Below, piece by piece: positions 1 through 9,600 of a stretch of DNA of 64,000 bases (the stretch's first letter is position 1; every line of letters starts with the position of its first letter). Under the pieces are notes generated by a model. It saw only the letters and a list, made by a program, of their open reading frames with translations, was not told the DNA's origin and ran no database searches. The DNA lies in contig JANRIH010000002.1 of the NCBI GenBank assembly GCA_033765145.1, positions 18,731 through 82,730 of the forward strand, written 5' to 3'. A program made the translations under genes and the position numbers. This DNA is from JAGVSR01 sp033765145. Its GTDB lineage: Bacteria; Pseudomonadota; Alphaproteobacteria; Rhizobiales; Hyphomicrobiaceae.

Positions 1-1
1 C

Positions 2-982
2 GGCGCCGATGTCGAAGCGATCCGCTCCAAAGGCCTCGCCGATCTGCTGTTGAAGCAGCAAATCTGGCTTCCGCTCCTGGCGCTCATGGACCGCCAGGCG
101 ATCTTCGTGTTTCCCGGGTTCCCTCCGTCCCCCCTGTTCCGCTTCTTCCGCGAGCGCGTAGTCTTCTATGTCCACGACCTCTTCTTGATGACGCGCAAGG
201 CGGACCTCAGCCGCAAGGCACGTCTCTACATGGCCTGGCCGTTCGCCAGGGCTGTCCGCCATCTCAAATATTTCCTGACAAACTCGGCGAAGACCCGCGC
301 GGAACTGCAAGCTCACGCCCCGAGCGACAGCGCGATCGCACTCTATCGGCCCTCGGTTCAGAACCTGTTCGGGCTCGATCCGGCGCGCCGGCCGCCCGGA
401 AGCGCGCCACCGGCGAAACTCAAGATCGTGATGCTCGGCACGCTCGAGCCCCGGAAGAACTATCGCGCCGCCATGGAGATCCTGGCCGCGCTGCGCCGAA
501 CCGACGACCCCTCCGCCGAACTCCACATCATTGGGCGCGAAGGCTGGGGCGGCACCAAGGCGGAGATCGAGAAGACGCCCGGCGCAATCCTTCACGGATA
601 CCTCGACCTCGCGGCGGCACGCGATGTCATAGAAGATGGCGATCTCTTTCTCTGCACCTCTCATGACGAAGGACTGGGATTGCCGCTGCTCGAAGTCCAG
701 TTCGCCGGCCTGCCCGTCGTCGCGCCGGACCAGCCGATCTTCCGCGAAGCGCTTGGTCATTCCGGCATTTTCATCGACCCATCCGACGCGGAGGCCGCGG
801 CCAGAACGATCGCCGCTCTCGCAGCCGACAGGGAGTCCATGGCCGACGCCAGCCGGAGATCATTGCACAACGTCGAAGCCTGGAACAGGAGCGCGGGCGA
901 GGACCTCGATCGCGTGCGCCGGCTTTTTGAGGGCCCGCTCGGTGCGACACTCGCCACAGCCGCAGCCTGCAAGGCGGCATGA
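2..982 (+). CDS. Glycosyltransferase family 4 (5' truncated by window edge)
   Basis: The reading frame is open to the left edge without a stop, so the N-terminal part of this protein lies outside the window; a TTG at 50 is a possible but not convincing start. The visible part matches the C-terminal Rossmann domain of GT-B retaining glycosyltransferases: the strand VMLGTLEPRKNY opens the nucleotide-sugar-binding domain, and an E-x7-E type motif (EGLGLPLLE) lies near residue 208 of the visible 326. It would transfer a sugar from a nucleotide donor to a lipid-linked intermediate at the inner face of the membrane. The stop codon is followed after one base by the ATG of the xylanase-like gene, so the two are probably translationally coupled. 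Donor and acceptor cannot be read from the sequence. Confidence 0.85.
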   Translation, partial: GADVEAIRSKGLADLLLKQQIWLPLLALMDRQAIFVFPGFPPSPLFRFFRERVVFYVHDLFLMTRKADLSRKARLYMAWPFARAVRHLKYFLTNSAKTRAELQAHAPSDSAIALYRPSVQNLFGLDPARRPPGSAPPAKLKIVMLGTLEPRKNYRAAMEILAALRRTDDPSAELHIIGREGWGGTKAEIEKTPGAILHGYLDLAAARDVIEDGDLFLCTSHDEGLGLPLLEVQFAGLPVVAPDQPIFREALGHSGIFIDPSDAEAAARTIAALAADRESMADASRRSLHNVEAWNRSAGEDLDRVRRLFEGPLGATLATAAACKAA

Positions 983-983
983 C

Positions 984-2141
984 ATGAGCGATCCGCACCG
1001 GATGATCCCCGCTCCGTCGCGCCGCGCGATACTGAAAGGCGCGGCGGCCACGCTAGCGGCGGCCCCGCTCGGAACCCTGCCGGTTCTACACGCCGCGACC
1101 GCGCCGTCATTGTCGTCGCTGGCGGCGGCGAGAGGGCTCCGCTTCGGCGCATCATTCTCGACAGCGGAACTGGACCGCCCCTACGGCGACGACTACGCGC
1201 GCATCTATGAGCGCGACGCCGCGGTCCTGACCGCCGAACTCGAACTGAAAATGCTCATCCTCCGCCCGGCCGCAGACACGCTCGACTTCTCAGGCGCGGA
1301 TCGCCTCATGGCATTCGCGCGCGAAAACGGAAAGACCGTGCGCGGGCATACTCTCATCTGGAACGACAATCTCCCCGACTGGATTTCGCGCCTCGGTCCC
1401 GGCGAGATTGCCTATCTCCTCGAAGCGCACATCGAGACCGTGATAGACCGCTATCCGGATATCCCTTCCTGGGATGTCGTCAACGAGCCGATCGCGCCGT
1501 GGGACCGACTGCCCGGAAATCTGCGCAAGGGCGCCTTCCTTTCCGCCATGGGCGAGGACTACATCGCGAAGAGCTTCGAAGTCGCGCGCCGCATCGCCCC
1601 AAAAGCCGACCTTGTCCTCAACGAAGCCCAGACCGAAAGCGCCGACGAGAACGGGCAGGTCTTTCGCGAAAGCTTCATGGCGCTTCTGAAACGGCTCCAC
1701 GACCGCGGCACACCGATCGATACGATCGGCCTGCAATGCCACATCGACACGCAGCGTCCTTATGACTTTCCGCGCTTCGCAGCGTACCTCGCCGAAATTG
1801 CCAACATGGGCTACGGCATCGCGATCACCGAACTCGATGTCAACGACCGCGCGCTGCCCGCTGACATCGCCGCGCGCGACAAGGCCGTGGCCGGGATCTA
1901 TCGCGACTTTCTGTCGGCGGTTCTGCCGGTGGATGCTGTCAGGTCGCTCACGCTGTGGCAACTCGCGGATCACACGAGCTGGCTCTACTACGATGATGTC
2001 AGCGAAAATCCCAACGCGGCCCGCCGGCCGCGCCCGCTCCCCTACGACGCAAGGTTCGAAAAGAAGCGAGCCTGGCACGAGATCGCCGAGGCACTGCAGG
2101 CGATGCCACCGCGCACATTGCCCGTCGCCCAGGCGGACTGA
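984..2141 (+). CDS. Tat-exported GH10 endo-1,4-beta-xylanase-like glycoside hydrolase
   Basis: I place the start at the ATG one base after the preceding stop, giving 385 residues; the open frame continues upstream but there overlaps the glycosyltransferase. Residues 12-32 form a twin-arginine type signal (SRRAILKG followed by an Ala-rich stretch), so the product is probably exported folded. The rest is a GH10 TIM barrel: the acid/base glutamate is in WDVVNEP (Glu168) and the nucleophile in ITELDVND (Glu283), both intact, and the family motif GHTLIW is also present. GH10 enzymes cleave beta-1,4-xylan and some beta-glucans. Next to polysaccharide genes it more likely trims or releases the cell's own polymer than degrades plant xylan; a UDP-xylose synthase at 42464-43435 fits a xylose-containing polymer. 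Activity is inferred, not shown. Confidence 0.88.
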   Translation: MSDPHRMIPAPSRRAILKGAAATLAAAPLGTLPVLHAATAPSLSSLAAARGLRFGASFSTAELDRPYGDDYARIYERDAAVLTAELELKMLILRPAADTLDFSGADRLMAFARENGKTVRGHTLIWNDNLPDWISRLGPGEIAYLLEAHIETVIDRYPDIPSWDVVNEPIAPWDRLPGNLRKGAFLSAMGEDYIAKSFEVARRIAPKADLVLNEAQTESADENGQVFRESFMALLKRLHDRGTPIDTIGLQCHIDTQRPYDFPRFAAYLAEIANMGYGIAITELDVNDRALPADIAARDKAVAGIYRDFLSAVLPVDAVRSLTLWQLADHTSWLYYDDVSENPNAARRPRPLPYDARFEKKRAWHEIAEALQAMPPRTLPVAQAD

Positions 2142-2143
2142 GA

Positions 2144-3364
2144 TTAGGCCGCGACGCCATTGGTGCCGCCCCAGCGCCGGCGCTGGATCTGGCGGTGGTT
2201 TTCGTAACACTTGGCGAGTTGACGCTCCGGCGTGAAGTCGACGATCGCGGAGGCCACGCCCTCAGGCGTAATCCGCCCGGCCGCAATGTCCTGTCGAACG
2301 ACATCGAACGCATCTGCAAGCCGGCGCGCCATGCCGTCGAGACTGTCGGACCGCGGCACGAGAATGCCGCTGGTCCCTTCGTGGACGACGGATTCCAATT
2401 GCGGCAGATGGATCGCACACATGGGACGTCCGCACCCGATCGTCTCGAGAACCGAGAACGGCATCCCCTCGAACTCGGACGTCAGAATGCCGGCATGACA
2501 GTTGCCGAGCACCTCCGAGACACCCGCCGCCGATTTGAAGCCGTGCAACACCGTGATGTCTTCGATGAGCTTGAAGTCCTCGAAGCGATAGGGATCGCTC
2601 GTGCCCATGTAGTGGAATTCAACCCCGCCCCCAAGCTTCCGGCGAAGCGCTTCGACCGTCTTGAACATCAACGGCGGCTGCTTGAAGAGATCGAGCCTGC
2701 CGGCGAAGGCGATGCGGAATGGCGCACCTGCGGGGAACGGCCGCGGATGGAACGTGCGCGTATCGACCCACGTGGAAAGCGTGTCGATCTTGTGCGCCTG
2801 GCGCGGGTAGGTCGCGCGGATGCGTTCCGTGATGATCGGATTGACACACAGGAACTTGTCGGCCGCCATCACCGCCAGCCGCTCGTTGACGTTGTGGACG
2901 AACCGATAGTTCTTGAGGAGTGAATCCATCTGCAGCCGCGGCGCGCCCTCGCCATGCAACATCTGAATGAACGGAACGCCCAGCGCTTTGACGACGGGCG
3001 CGAACTCGACCCGCTCGAGATCGACGCTGGTCGGAACCTCCCTCAGCACGCGGCGGACGGTCCCGATATGCGCCAGAAGCCCCTGCATGAACTGGAACGT
3101 CAACGATTTGCGGATGCTCGTTGCAGCCTCGCGCGCGGCGCTGTCTGGGTAACTCAGAACGGGAAGAAAATCGAACGATCGCCCGCGAAACTGCGCCTTC
3201 GCGACTTTGCCGATCTCGAGATCGCCGACGGCATCGACGCCGATCATGAGGAACGAGAAATCCTCGGGCAGAAACGCGATCATGTCGCGAATGAACGTTT
3301 CGAGGCCGCCGACCTTGGCCCCGCGCGGATCGAAGGAATGAAGAACGCAAAGGCGATAGGTCAT
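2144..3364 (-). CDS. Glycosyltransferase family 4
   Basis: This 406-residue GT-B protein begins at MTYRLCVLHSFDPRG; an in-frame extension of 35 codons upstream is compositionally unlike the rest and was excluded. The N-domain carries the GGLETF segment typical of GT4 acceptor-domain loops. The C-domain carries IAFAGRLDLFKQP and an E-x7-E motif in EFEGMPFSVLE. It probably adds one sugar of the exopolysaccharide repeat unit in the cytoplasm. It converges with the xylanase-like gene, only two bases separating the stops, and lies downstream of the flippase at 3477-4928 in the same direction, so these two may be co-transcribed. Sugar specificity cannot be inferred. Confidence 0.85.
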   Translation of the reverse strand: MTYRLCVLHSFDPRGAKVGGLETFIRDMIAFLPEDFSFLMIGVDAVGDLEIGKVAKAQFRGRSFDFLPVLSYPDSAAREAATSIRKSLTFQFMQGLLAHIGTVRRVLREVPTSVDLERVEFAPVVKALGVPFIQMLHGEGAPRLQMDSLLKNYRFVHNVNERLAVMAADKFLCVNPIITERIRATYPRQAHKIDTLSTWVDTRTFHPRPFPAGAPFRIAFAGRLDLFKQPPLMFKTVEALRRKLGGGVEFHYMGTSDPYRFEDFKLIEDITVLHGFKSAAGVSEVLGNCHAGILTSEFEGMPFSVLETIGCGRPMCAIHLPQLESVVHEGTSGILVPRSDSLDGMARRLADAFDVVRQDIAAGRITPEGVASAIVDFTPERQLAKCYENHRQIQRRRWGGTNGVAA

Positions 3365-3476
3365 GGGCGGATGGTTCCTCGGGTCCAGTTCGGCGCATTG
3401 TGCATCTGTCGCCACCCAATCTTCGTGCCAGCATGGGTAATCGTCACGGCGAGCGCCGTCTCGTCTCAATGCCTCG

Positions 3477-4928
3477 TCACGTCACACTTTCGGTAGCACT
3501 CCGATTTCGCGCCAGAAGCCCGGCGATCTTCCGCGCGAGTTCCGGAAAAATGAGCATCAGGACGCCGCCATAGACGACCGCGCCAATGGCGACGGCGATC
3601 GCGACGGAGAAGGCGCCGGGCAGCACGTGGAGGCTGCTGACGACCAGCCACATGGCGAGCGTCGCGAGCCCGATCCGAAGAAGTGCTGGAACCGGGAACG
3701 CGAACCGATAGGCAACCCAGCCCGATGCCAGCGTCACGACAAGACTGATGAATGATCCGAGAGCCGCGCCTGCGACCGCACCCGGCAATCCGCCCCAGAG
3801 TAGTCCCAGCGCGCCGCCGACAAGACTTGTCACGGCATCGATCGCGTCGTTCCAGAGCGGAATACCCGGCCGCTCGTGCAGCAGGAACACCTGCTCACCG
3901 AAATGGATGCGGAAATTCCGGAACGCGCCGGCCGCGATCGCGAGCGGCAGCACGGCGATCGTCATCGCCTGGAATTCTTGCGCGACGACAAGGCGAACGA
4001 ATGGCTCGGAAATCGCAAAGAGCCCGACGCACGCGGGCGCGAGGATCGCAAGCAGGAGAATGCCGTTGCGTTCGAGTTGCGCCTGCCCTGCGGCCATGCC
4101 CTCGTCGCGGGCGCGGCGCATCGCGACGGGAAAGGCCGCGGCCGTCACCAGCATCGACGCGAAGCCCGCAACCCTGAGGCCGAGCCCCCAGCCGACCGTG
4201 ATGAGGCCGACGGCCGCCGCGCTTTCACGATACTCGACGACGAACCGGAGTCCATTGCCGGCGACCCAGACGAAAAGCCCGCCCGCGAGCAGCGGAAGCC
4301 CATACCGAAGCGCCGTCGCAATCGCCTCACGAGAATAGGCGAATGGATCGCGCCCGAAGTCGAGGCGGAGGAGCGGCGCACCGAGTGACACGAACTGGGC
4401 CAGCGCATAGCCGGCCAGAACCATATCCGCCGTCGGCGATACGAGCTGCGCCAGCATCCAGCCCGAGATGAGGCCGAGCACCGGCCAGGTGATCTGGAGG
4501 ACCGAGTAGGTGAGCGTGTCGTGCTCCGTCCGCGCCCGGTCCGAGAGGTGCGTCACGAGCCCGCGAGAGACGGCGTAAGCCACTGTCGCGAGCGCCAGCG
4601 GCCACGTCCACACGACACTGGTGACGACCGGCAGAAGCAGCACCACCGCCGCGGTCGCGAGCGACGCACAGGCGAGCACACCGAGTTCGGTATCGAGAAA
4701 GCGCCGGCGCGTCTCCGCATCAGCACCAGGGTCGTGATAGCGCTGCGTATAGAGCGAAAACCAGAAGGTCGTTGCGGTATAGGCAAACTCCTGCACCGCG
4801 ACGACGAGCGCGAACACGCCCATCTCGATCGGCGAAAGCGCGTGCGTCCACGCAACGATCGAGATGAATTGAAACAGAGGCCCCAGCACCTGCGCCGGCA
4901 GATAAAGAAGTGTTTGACGAAACAGCAT
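3477..4928 (-). CDS. Wzx-like polysaccharide flippase (first copy)
   Basis: The 483-residue product starts at an ATG and is hydrophobic throughout, with around twelve predicted membrane helices and short charged loops. This is the layout of the MOP/MATE exporter superfamily branch that flips undecaprenyl-linked oligosaccharides. The N-terminus (MLFRQTLLYLPAQVLGP) is typical of the polysaccharide biosynthesis branch. It is transcribed towards the glycosyltransferase at 2144-3364 and divergently from 5189. A second flippase lies at 17472-18998, so either two polymers are made or the two proteins handle different intermediates. Family assignment is good; substrate unknown. Confidence 0.85.
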   Translation of the reverse strand: MLFRQTLLYLPAQVLGPLFQFISIVAWTHALSPIEMGVFALVVAVQEFAYTATTFWFSLYTQRYHDPGADAETRRRFLDTELGVLACASLATAAVVLLLPVVTSVVWTWPLALATVAYAVSRGLVTHLSDRARTEHDTLTYSVLQITWPVLGLISGWMLAQLVSPTADMVLAGYALAQFVSLGAPLLRLDFGRDPFAYSREAIATALRYGLPLLAGGLFVWVAGNGLRFVVEYRESAAAVGLITVGWGLGLRVAGFASMLVTAAAFPVAMRRARDEGMAAGQAQLERNGILLLAILAPACVGLFAISEPFVRLVVAQEFQAMTIAVLPLAIAAGAFRNFRIHFGEQVFLLHERPGIPLWNDAIDAVTSLVGGALGLLWGGLPGAVAGAALGSFISLVVTLASGWVAYRFAFPVPALLRIGLATLAMWLVVSSLHVLPGAFSVAIAVAIGAVVYGGVLMLIFPELARKIAGLLARNRSATESVT

Positions 4929-5188
4929 GTTCGGGCCGGTTCCCGGCGTCCTTTCCGGCCCGCGGAAGACCCGCGCGACGGCCGGACCTCCTTAAGCCAG
5001 ATCCATGCCGGTTTCAGCGCGGCCAATAGGCCCCTGCGACGCCCATGCCGTCTCAAACCGGCACACGACGACATATTGCGGTGAGAATTGCGTCTGAAAC
5101 CCGACGCGGCACGCCGTTTGCGCTCTTCCCCATGTGGCAAGATGTGTGACGACCCAGCGCGACCCGACGAAAGCGGCTACCCCGAACC

Positions 5189-6673
5189 ATGACCATCCTC
5201 GTCATCATCGACCGCCGCAGTGTTCTCGGCTGGCACCGGTCCCTGATCGACGCTCTCGGTCCCGCCTCGACCGTGATGAACGACGAGGCCGCCGTAGCGC
5301 CGGAGGGACGGCCCGCGAGCCTGGCACTTCTTCTTTCTTTGGATGCCGTGCTTCACGGACCCGCGTCCGAAGCGTGTGACCGGGTTCAATGGCAAGGCCC
5401 TTTCGGCGCAGCCCGCGACGCCACATGCGCCATCGACCTGACCGCAGGAACAAGCGTCGAGACCGGCTGCCCTGTCCTGATCCCGCAATTCGACGGAGTG
5501 CGAGGCGAGGCAGGACTCTGGAATGCGCTCCTCGAGGGACACGCGCCGCACCTGTCGATCACCGCCGGACAACTGGGCACGATCGACGTCGGCCGGCCGG
5601 CTCTCGAAATGCCCGAGCGTCTCCGCGCGAGTGCCGAGAGCGTGCTCACGCGCATGATCGAAGCGCTGCTGAAAGCGGCTCGTGCGCGAAAGCCGGGCGC
5701 ACTCATGGCTTCCAAAGGAATCGGCGTGAGGGCATGTCAATCGCAGGCGGAACTTGCGACGACGCTCCGCGCGGCCGCTCGGCCCATCGTGTCGAAGGCC
5801 CGGCGACGCATCGACAGGCTCATCGGGCAGGCGCCGCAATGGGCAACTTTCTATCGCTCCAACCGCCGGGAGCGCACGCTTGAGGCGCCACCGCTTGATC
5901 TTACCGCATGGCAGCGCCTTCCCGACGACGGCGGCCGCTACTACGCAGACCCGTTCGTCGTCTCCCATGGCGGTGTGACACACCTCTTCGTCGAGGAATT
6001 CCCCTACACGACGGGTCGGGGCCTCATTTCGCATACGACGATCGACGCTGAGGGTCGTGCCGGCCCACCACGCCCGGTGCTCGAAACGCCGTGGCACCTC
6101 TCCTACCCGCACATCATCGAGGCGGACGGCGCAATCTACATGCTGCCAGAAGCCTCGGCCTCGGGCGGACTCGATCTCTACCGCGCCGATCCGTTTCCGA
6201 CCCGCTGGACAAAGGTGGCACGCATCCTCGATCAACCGGTCCACGACGCCACGATCATTCGCCATAACGGCAAGCTTTGGCTCTTCGCAGCGACACAGTT
6301 TGTCGTCAGCGATCTTGCCGCGACTTCATCGTGGGACGCGCTCGGTCTCTGGAGCGCCGACCGCCTGGAAGGACCCTGGACTCCGCACCCGAACAATCCC
6401 GTTCTCGTCGATCTCACGACCGCCCGCCCGGCGGGCGAGATGTTTCCGATCGACGGCCACCTCTATCGTCCAGCGCAGGACATGGGCAGCGGTTACGGCT
6501 CGGCTTTGACGATCGCGCGCGTCACGCAACTCGAGGCCGCCCGCTTCGCCCAGGAAACAATCGCCCGCTGGCAAGTGTCGCCCGCAGGCGCGCTCATCGG
6601 TCCCCACACATGGAATATCGGCGGCGGCATCGAGGTCGTCGACCTCTTCGGCCCCCGCTCGCATCTCGGCTAA
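5189..6673 (+). CDS. Formyltransferase-like / GINT1-like beta-propeller two-domain protein
   Basis: This 494-residue protein has two parts. Residues 1 to about 200 resemble a degenerate methionyl-tRNA formyltransferase-like fold (ILVIIDRRSVLGWHRSL; a central helix-rich segment with LWNALLEGHAP). From about 235 on there are repeated blades with YYADPFVV, HLFVEEF, LSYPHIIE, IYMLPEAS and GEMFPIDG. This is the pattern of GH32/43/68-like five-bladed propellers and of the domain that in plants precedes the GT64 catalytic part of glucosamine inositolphosphorylceramide transferase (GINT1). Bacterial members sit in polysaccharide loci, as here, and have no agreed function; sugar binding or a formyl/acyl-sugar transfer are possibilities. 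It is divergent from the flippase at 3477-4928, with a 260-bp gap that must hold both promoters. Confidence 0.7.
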   Translation: MTILVIIDRRSVLGWHRSLIDALGPASTVMNDEAAVAPEGRPASLALLLSLDAVLHGPASEACDRVQWQGPFGAARDATCAIDLTAGTSVETGCPVLIPQFDGVRGEAGLWNALLEGHAPHLSITAGQLGTIDVGRPALEMPERLRASAESVLTRMIEALLKAARARKPGALMASKGIGVRACQSQAELATTLRAAARPIVSKARRRIDRLIGQAPQWATFYRSNRRERTLEAPPLDLTAWQRLPDDGGRYYADPFVVSHGGVTHLFVEEFPYTTGRGLISHTTIDAEGRAGPPRPVLETPWHLSYPHIIEADGAIYMLPEASASGGLDLYRADPFPTRWTKVARILDQPVHDATIIRHNGKLWLFAATQFVVSDLAATSSWDALGLWSADRLEGPWTPHPNNPVLVDLTTARPAGEMFPIDGHLYRPAQDMGSGYGSALTIARVTQLEAARFAQETIARWQVSPAGALIGPHTWNIGGGIEVVDLFGPRSHLG

Positions 6674-6696
6674 GGAGCGTTCCCGTCTGGGTACTC

Positions 6697-9600
6697 CTAG
6701 ATCACGAAGAAGTCTGCTGCGGTGATTGTGGGCCTCGTCGAGAGCATTGCAAACTGCGTCGCGCCACCTGCGCCGTTGCCGTTGGTGTCGTAGAAGAGCG
6801 CGCCGGTCGCCGTATTGTAGATGACGCGATCGTCTGCCTCCGTCGCCGTGCCTGTTGCGTTGGCTTTGAACGCCGCGGCTGTGAGCGCGCCCGCGGCAAG
6901 AAGCGTGAACAATCCAGCGCCGGTGTTCTCGAGGTGGATGACGTCGTTCTGCCCGGCATTCGAGAAATCACTGATCGTATCGCGGTTCGTCGCTGTCGGC
7001 TGCGTGTTGAAAACGAACACGTCACTCCCCGCGCCACCCGCCAACGTGTCATTGCCTGTGCCGCCTTTCAGCGTATCGTTGCCCGCGCCGCCGACGAGGC
7101 TGTCGTTGCCGCCCGCGCCATCGAGAATGTTGTTACCCGTGCTGCCGGTGATCACATTCGCGAGCGCGTTGCCCGTGCCGTTGATATTGCCCGAGAGCAG
7201 CGTCAGATGATCGACCGTCGCGAAGGATGCCAGCGTCCGCGTGATCGTCGTCGTAATGGTATCGATGCCGCCCGTGTCCGTGATGACGTCACTGCCGCTG
7301 GCGAGCACGTAGGTGTCGTTGCCGAGCCCGCCGTTCAGAGTATCGGTCAACGCGCCGCCGTCGAGCAGGTTGTTGCCCGTGCTGCCCGTGATGACGTTGG
7401 CGAGACCATTGCCCGTACCGTTGATGTTGCCCGACACGAGCGTCAACCGCTCGATGGCGACATAGGAGGCAAGCGATCGCGTCATCGTGGTCGTGATCGT
7501 ATCCGTCCCGCCCGTATCGGTCACGACGTCGCTTCCGCTCGAAAGCACGTAGGTGTCGTTCCCGAGACCGCCATTCAGCGTGTCGGTCAATCCGCTGCCG
7601 TCGAGCAGATTGCCGACCGTGTTGCCGGTAATGACGTTCGCCAGATTATTTCCCGTTCCCGTGACGGCCGACCCCGTCAGAACAAGGTTTTCGATAGCAG
7701 GATAGGAAGCCAGGTTCCGCCCGATGCTCGAGCGGATCGTGTCGACCCCCCCGGTGTCGATCACAACGTCGTTGCCATTCCCGAGATAGTAGAGGTCGTT
7801 GCCAAGCCCGCCTTCCAGTGTATCCGGATCGTCGTCGGAACCTTCAAAACCTCCATCCAGCGTATCATTTCCGCCGAACCCGCGAAGTGTTTCGGATTCG
7901 AGGCGTCCCTCGAGGAAATCGTTGCCACTACCCCCATCGATTGGATTGATATTGTCGAGCACCTCGATCCGGACGGTCTGCGTATCGACGCCGCCTCGTC
8001 CGTCGCTGACCTGAACGATGACCTCATAGATGTTGTCACCATTGGAATCCGCCGGCATTTCGAAGTTCGGGATGCCGAAAAATTCGATTTGAACGTCGAA
8101 ATCGTTGAACGCGATGAAGAGATCATCCTGATCCGGCCCGCCGATGATCGTGTAGGTGAGGTCGTCGTTGTCCGGGTCCGCCGCCAGGATCGTATAGGCC
8201 GGGTCCTGTAAATTTTCGCGAACCTGGATGTTCGCAATATTGCCGCCGCCGCCTGACGTGATGACCGGCGCCTTATTGGCCACCTCGACGACGACGCCGC
8301 CCGCGCCGTCCGACGTCACCGTGAAATCGTCATCGTCGTTGGCATCGGAGAGCGCAAGTGTCGTCACGACCGACAATCCATTGAAGACCGTCAGGACGTT
8401 CGTCGTATCGTCGAAGGTCGCCGTGGTCGCGGTCGCGCTCGCAATTCGAATGCGGTCCTGTGAATCGAAGTTCGTAATGACGCCGTCGAAGCCCGAAACC
8501 GCACCCGCGAGGAAGTGCAAGGTGCCGAAGCTGTCGGCGAACGTGTCGTCGAAATTGACCGTCTGGCTCGCGCTCACTGTGCCATTGATCTGCAGAGTCG
8601 CATCGCCCTTGATCTTGATGGTGCCGGTGCCGGAGATGTTGCCGTTGACCGTCAGCACCTTGTCCGCCAGCGCGGTGTCGAAATCCGTCGCGTGCAACTC
8701 ACCGTTGTTGACGACGGGCGCGTTGATCGTTCCGGTTCCCTGGACGAGACCGTCCGTCTGAACGCGCATCGCGCCGGCCACCGTCGTTCCCGGCGTCCCG
8801 ACTTGGACCGTTCCCGCGGTTGTGATGTTGAGTGTGCCATCGCCCCAGATTGTGAGCGTCTCCCCAACCGACAGCGCTCCGCTGTTCGAGACCGTCACTG
8901 TGCCCGAACCACCGTCTGACGTCGCGCCGCCGATCGCCATGGCGCTCGTGACGGTGAGCGCCGAACTTGCATCCATGATCGAGAGCGTACCGCTTCCCGA
9001 CACCGTGCCGAGCGTGAGCGCCGCAGTCGTGATCGTCGCCTGTTCGCGCAGCGTCAGGCTTCCCGTGCCGTCGAAGCCGATAGCGATCGAAACATCGCTC
9101 CACGACGTTCCCAAGTTTTCGACGATAACGGTCCCGGTGCTGCCGGTGCTTTGCCCAATGACCGAGAACCCGGTGTTTGTGATATCCGCCCCGGTGTTGA
9201 CATTGAGCGTTCCCGTGACACCGCCGGTCCCCGCAACATAGAACCCGAAACCGTTGTCGGCGGAAATGTCGAGCAACCCACCGTTCGCAAGCGTCAGCGA
9301 GCCATTCGCGCCGCCGCCAACGAGAAGACCGGAATCGAGCGTCAGCGTTGTGCCCACTCCGTCGACGGTGACGGTGCTGCCGTTGCCGCCTGCCCCGCCG
9401 ATGTACATCGATGCGGTGTTCTCCGTCACGTCAACGCTCATATCGGCGCCGCCGTTGAGGACGAGATGGCCAAGCTGGCTGAACCCGATGACGGCATTCT
9501 CGTTCGTGACCGTGAGCGTCGATCCTGAGCCAAACGTTGCCGTTTTGCCATCGCGGACCTGGAAGCCCGTCGGATTGTCCGGAAATTCATTCACACCCGA

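Noticed and set aside
1290..2210. Long antisense open frame across the xylanase-like gene
   Set aside because: It is the mirror of a high-GC gene with intact catalytic motifs on the other strand, and its product shows no recognisable domain.
6277..8211. 644-codon plus-strand open frame at the 3' end of the beta-propeller gene and under the RTX gene
   Set aside because: It lies antisense to RTX repeats and in a shifted frame to the upstream gene; no start signal or domain.
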